This document shows, piece after piece, positions 62,319 through 64,000 of a stretch of DNA of 64,000 nt. The notes under the pieces were generated by a model that was given only the letters and a program-made list of their open reading frames with translations, was not told the origin of the DNA and ran no database searches. How positions within the stretch are numbered: the first letter of the stretch is position 1; each line of letters opens with the position of its first letter. This stretch comes from an uncultured Bacteroidota bacterium (GTDB lineage: Bacteria > Bacteroidota > Bacteroidia > Flavobacteriales > Flavobacteriaceae). Where the stretch lies: NCBI GenBank assembly GCA_902595825.1, contig CACJRP010000003.1, positions 1 to 64,000 on the forward strand, in the 5' to 3' direction. The translations under genes and the position numbers were made by a program.

Positions 62319-62933
62319 ATGCACATTGCAATTGCTGGTAACATAGGAGCCGGAAAAACTACACTTACTAAACTACTTTCCAAACACTACAGGTGGCAAG
62401 CTCACTATGAGGAAGTTTTAGAGAACCCGTATTTAGATGATTTTTATCATGAGATGGAAAGATGGTCGTTTAATCTACAAATCTATTTTTTATACAATAG
62501 ATTTAGTCAAATTCTTGACATACAGAAGAGCGGAAAAAAAATTATTCAAGACAGATCAATATATGAAGATGCATATATTTTTGCTCCAAATTTACATTCA
62601 ATGGGTCTACTTACAAAAAGAGATTTTGAGAATTATAAAAACATGTTTTCACTTATGGAAAAATTAGTTAAGGGTCCGGATATTATGATTTATTTAAGAA
62701 GCAGTATTTCAAAACTAGTTGAAAATATTCATCGTAGAGGAAGAGAATTCGAAAACTCAATAAGCATAGATTACCTAAGTAGATTAAATGAACGTTACGA
62801 GGCATGGGTTCAAAATTATGATAAAGGAAAAATTATTTCAATTGATGTAGATAAAGTTAATTTTGTGGATGAACCAAAAGATTTTGGTAATGTAATTAAC
62901 ATTATTGACAAGGAAATTAATGGTTTGTTTTAA
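62319..62933 (+). CDS. Deoxynucleoside kinase family protein
   Basis: 'MHIAIAGNIGAGKTTLTKLLSKHY', 'IIQDRSIYEDAYIFA'. Confidence 0.92.
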   Translation: MHIAIAGNIGAGKTTLTKLLSKHYRWQAHYEEVLENPYLDDFYHEMERWSFNLQIYFLYNRFSQILDIQKSGKKIIQDRSIYEDAYIFAPNLHSMGLLTKRDFENYKNMFSLMEKLVKGPDIMIYLRSSISKLVENIHRRGREFENSISIDYLSRLNERYEAWVQNYDKGKIISIDVDKVNFVDEPKDFGNVINIIDKEINGLF

Positions 62934-62981
62934 TTCAATTAATTAGTCTAAATAAAGTAATCTTCTAATAATATTAAATAT

Positions 62982-62989
62982 TATATTTG
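62982..62989 (+). promoter_or_regulatory. -7 element TATATTTG for hppA
   Basis: Exact TAnnTTTG 15 nt before the ATG. Confidence 0.5.
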
Positions 62990-63004
62990 CCAAAAAAATA
63001 CAGT

Positions 63005-64000
63005 ATGAATCCAATTTACTTTATTCCTATTTCTGGCATTATAGCCCTGGTTTTTGTTTACATCAAAAATAAATGGGTAACATCAAATGATGTTGGATCT
63101 GAAAAGATGGAAAGAATTGCAAAAAATATTTCTGATGGTGCAATGGCTTTTCTGAAGGCAGAATATAAAATTTTAGCTGTTTTCGTTTTCTTTACCTCTA
63201 TTTTATTAGCTATTAAAGGAGAAAATGAGGGTACAAGTTGGTTAGTTTCAGTGTCCTTTTTACTTGGGGCAGTTTGTTCGGCTTTAGCAGGTTTAATTGG
63301 GATGAAGGTGGCTACTAAAGCAAATGTTAGAACTACTGAAGCAGCTAGGCATTCTCTTGGAAAAGCACTTGAAATTGCTTTCTCAGGTGGAACAGTTATG
63401 GGACTCGGAGTTGTTGGATTAGGGGTTCTTGGAATTGGTTCGCTCTTTATAATTTTTTCCGAATTTTTCGATAGTACAGACACTGTTATTAAATTAATTT
63501 CAGGATTTTCTCTTGGAGCATCTTCCATAGCCTTATTTGCTCGAGTTGGTGGGGGTATTTATACAAAAGCTGCTGATGTTGGAGCAGATTTAGTTGGTAA
63601 GGTTGAAGCTGGTATTCCTGAAGATCATCCTTTAAACCCAGCAACAATTGCTGATAACGTTGGTGACAATGTTGGTGATGTCGCAGGTATGGGAGCAGAC
63701 TTGTTTGAATCGTTTGTAGGCTCTATTATAGGGACAATGGTTCTAGGTGCTGCATTTATGAATCTTGATGAGTTTGAGGGAAAAGTGACCAATGCGGTAA
63801 TTTTACCACTTTTTATTGCTGCGACAGGAATAATCATGTCAATAATTGGAACTTTTTTTGTTCGTGTTAAAGAAGGTGGAAGTCCACACAAAGCTTTAAA
63901 TACAGGAGAGTTTTTGTCTGCTTTTTTTGTTTTGATAGCAACATACTTTTTGATTGACTTTTTCCTCCCAAACATTTGGGTTTATGAGGGTAAAGAATAC
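63005..64000 (+). CDS. hppA: Membrane-bound cation-translocating pyrophosphatase (partial, runs off right edge)
   Basis: 'KMERIAKNISDGAMAFLKAEYK', 'GGGIYTKAADVGADLVGKVEAGIPEDHPLNPATIADNVGDNVGDVAGMGADLFES'; open to window end. Confidence 0.96.
   Translation, partial: MNPIYFIPISGIIALVFVYIKNKWVTSNDVGSEKMERIAKNISDGAMAFLKAEYKILAVFVFFTSILLAIKGENEGTSWLVSVSFLLGAVCSALAGLIGMKVATKANVRTTEAARHSLGKALEIAFSGGTVMGLGVVGLGVLGIGSLFIIFSEFFDSTDTVIKLISGFSLGASSIALFARVGGGIYTKAADVGADLVGKVEAGIPEDHPLNPATIADNVGDNVGDVAGMGADLFESFVGSIIGTMVLGAAFMNLDEFEGKVTNAVILPLFIAATGIIMSIIGTFFVRVKEGGSPHKALNTGEFLSAFFVLIATYFLIDFFLPNIWVYEGKEY

Noticed and set aside
63058-63975. Minus-strand ORFs 63058-63528 and 63625-63975
   Set aside because: Antisense to hppA, whose plus-strand frame is open and strongly conserved; they arise from codon bias on the opposite strand.

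Overview
AT-rich 64 kb chromosomal window from a Bacteroidota, Flavobacteriia-like genome. Evidence: TAnnTTTG promoter elements, T9SS sorting-domain and DUF5103/Plug proteins, Na+-NQR, and rpsU-xerC-tRNA synteny. Content is mostly core metabolism: complete trpEGDCFBA; pheA-aminotransferase-tyrA-DAHP synthase/chorismate mutase; metK-metY-metX-osmC-metH(split)-metF; nqrABCDEF plus apbE; ftsH/cdsA/psd, valS, murB, rsgA, gpmI, map and the start of hppA. No CRISPR, prophage, transposase or defence island was seen. The interesting signals are in the non-coding gaps: (1) a ribosome-mediated trp attenuator with leader peptide MKIFIFKCWWFYMDL; (2) a Tyr/Phe attenuator with leader peptide MRTITTTTSYYLYFYFNNL before pheA; (3) a SAM-II-like riboswitch before metK with two mutually exclusive downstream helices; (4) a broken tRNA-Thr(GGT) at the end of a tRNA operon that normally continues into tuf; (5) an rsgA gene whose conserved N-terminus can only start at a non-canonical ATT (or ATC) codon; (6) near-leaderless promoter/start arrangements and very tight convergent gene ends. 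Everything comes from reading the sequence; no database search or folding program was run.
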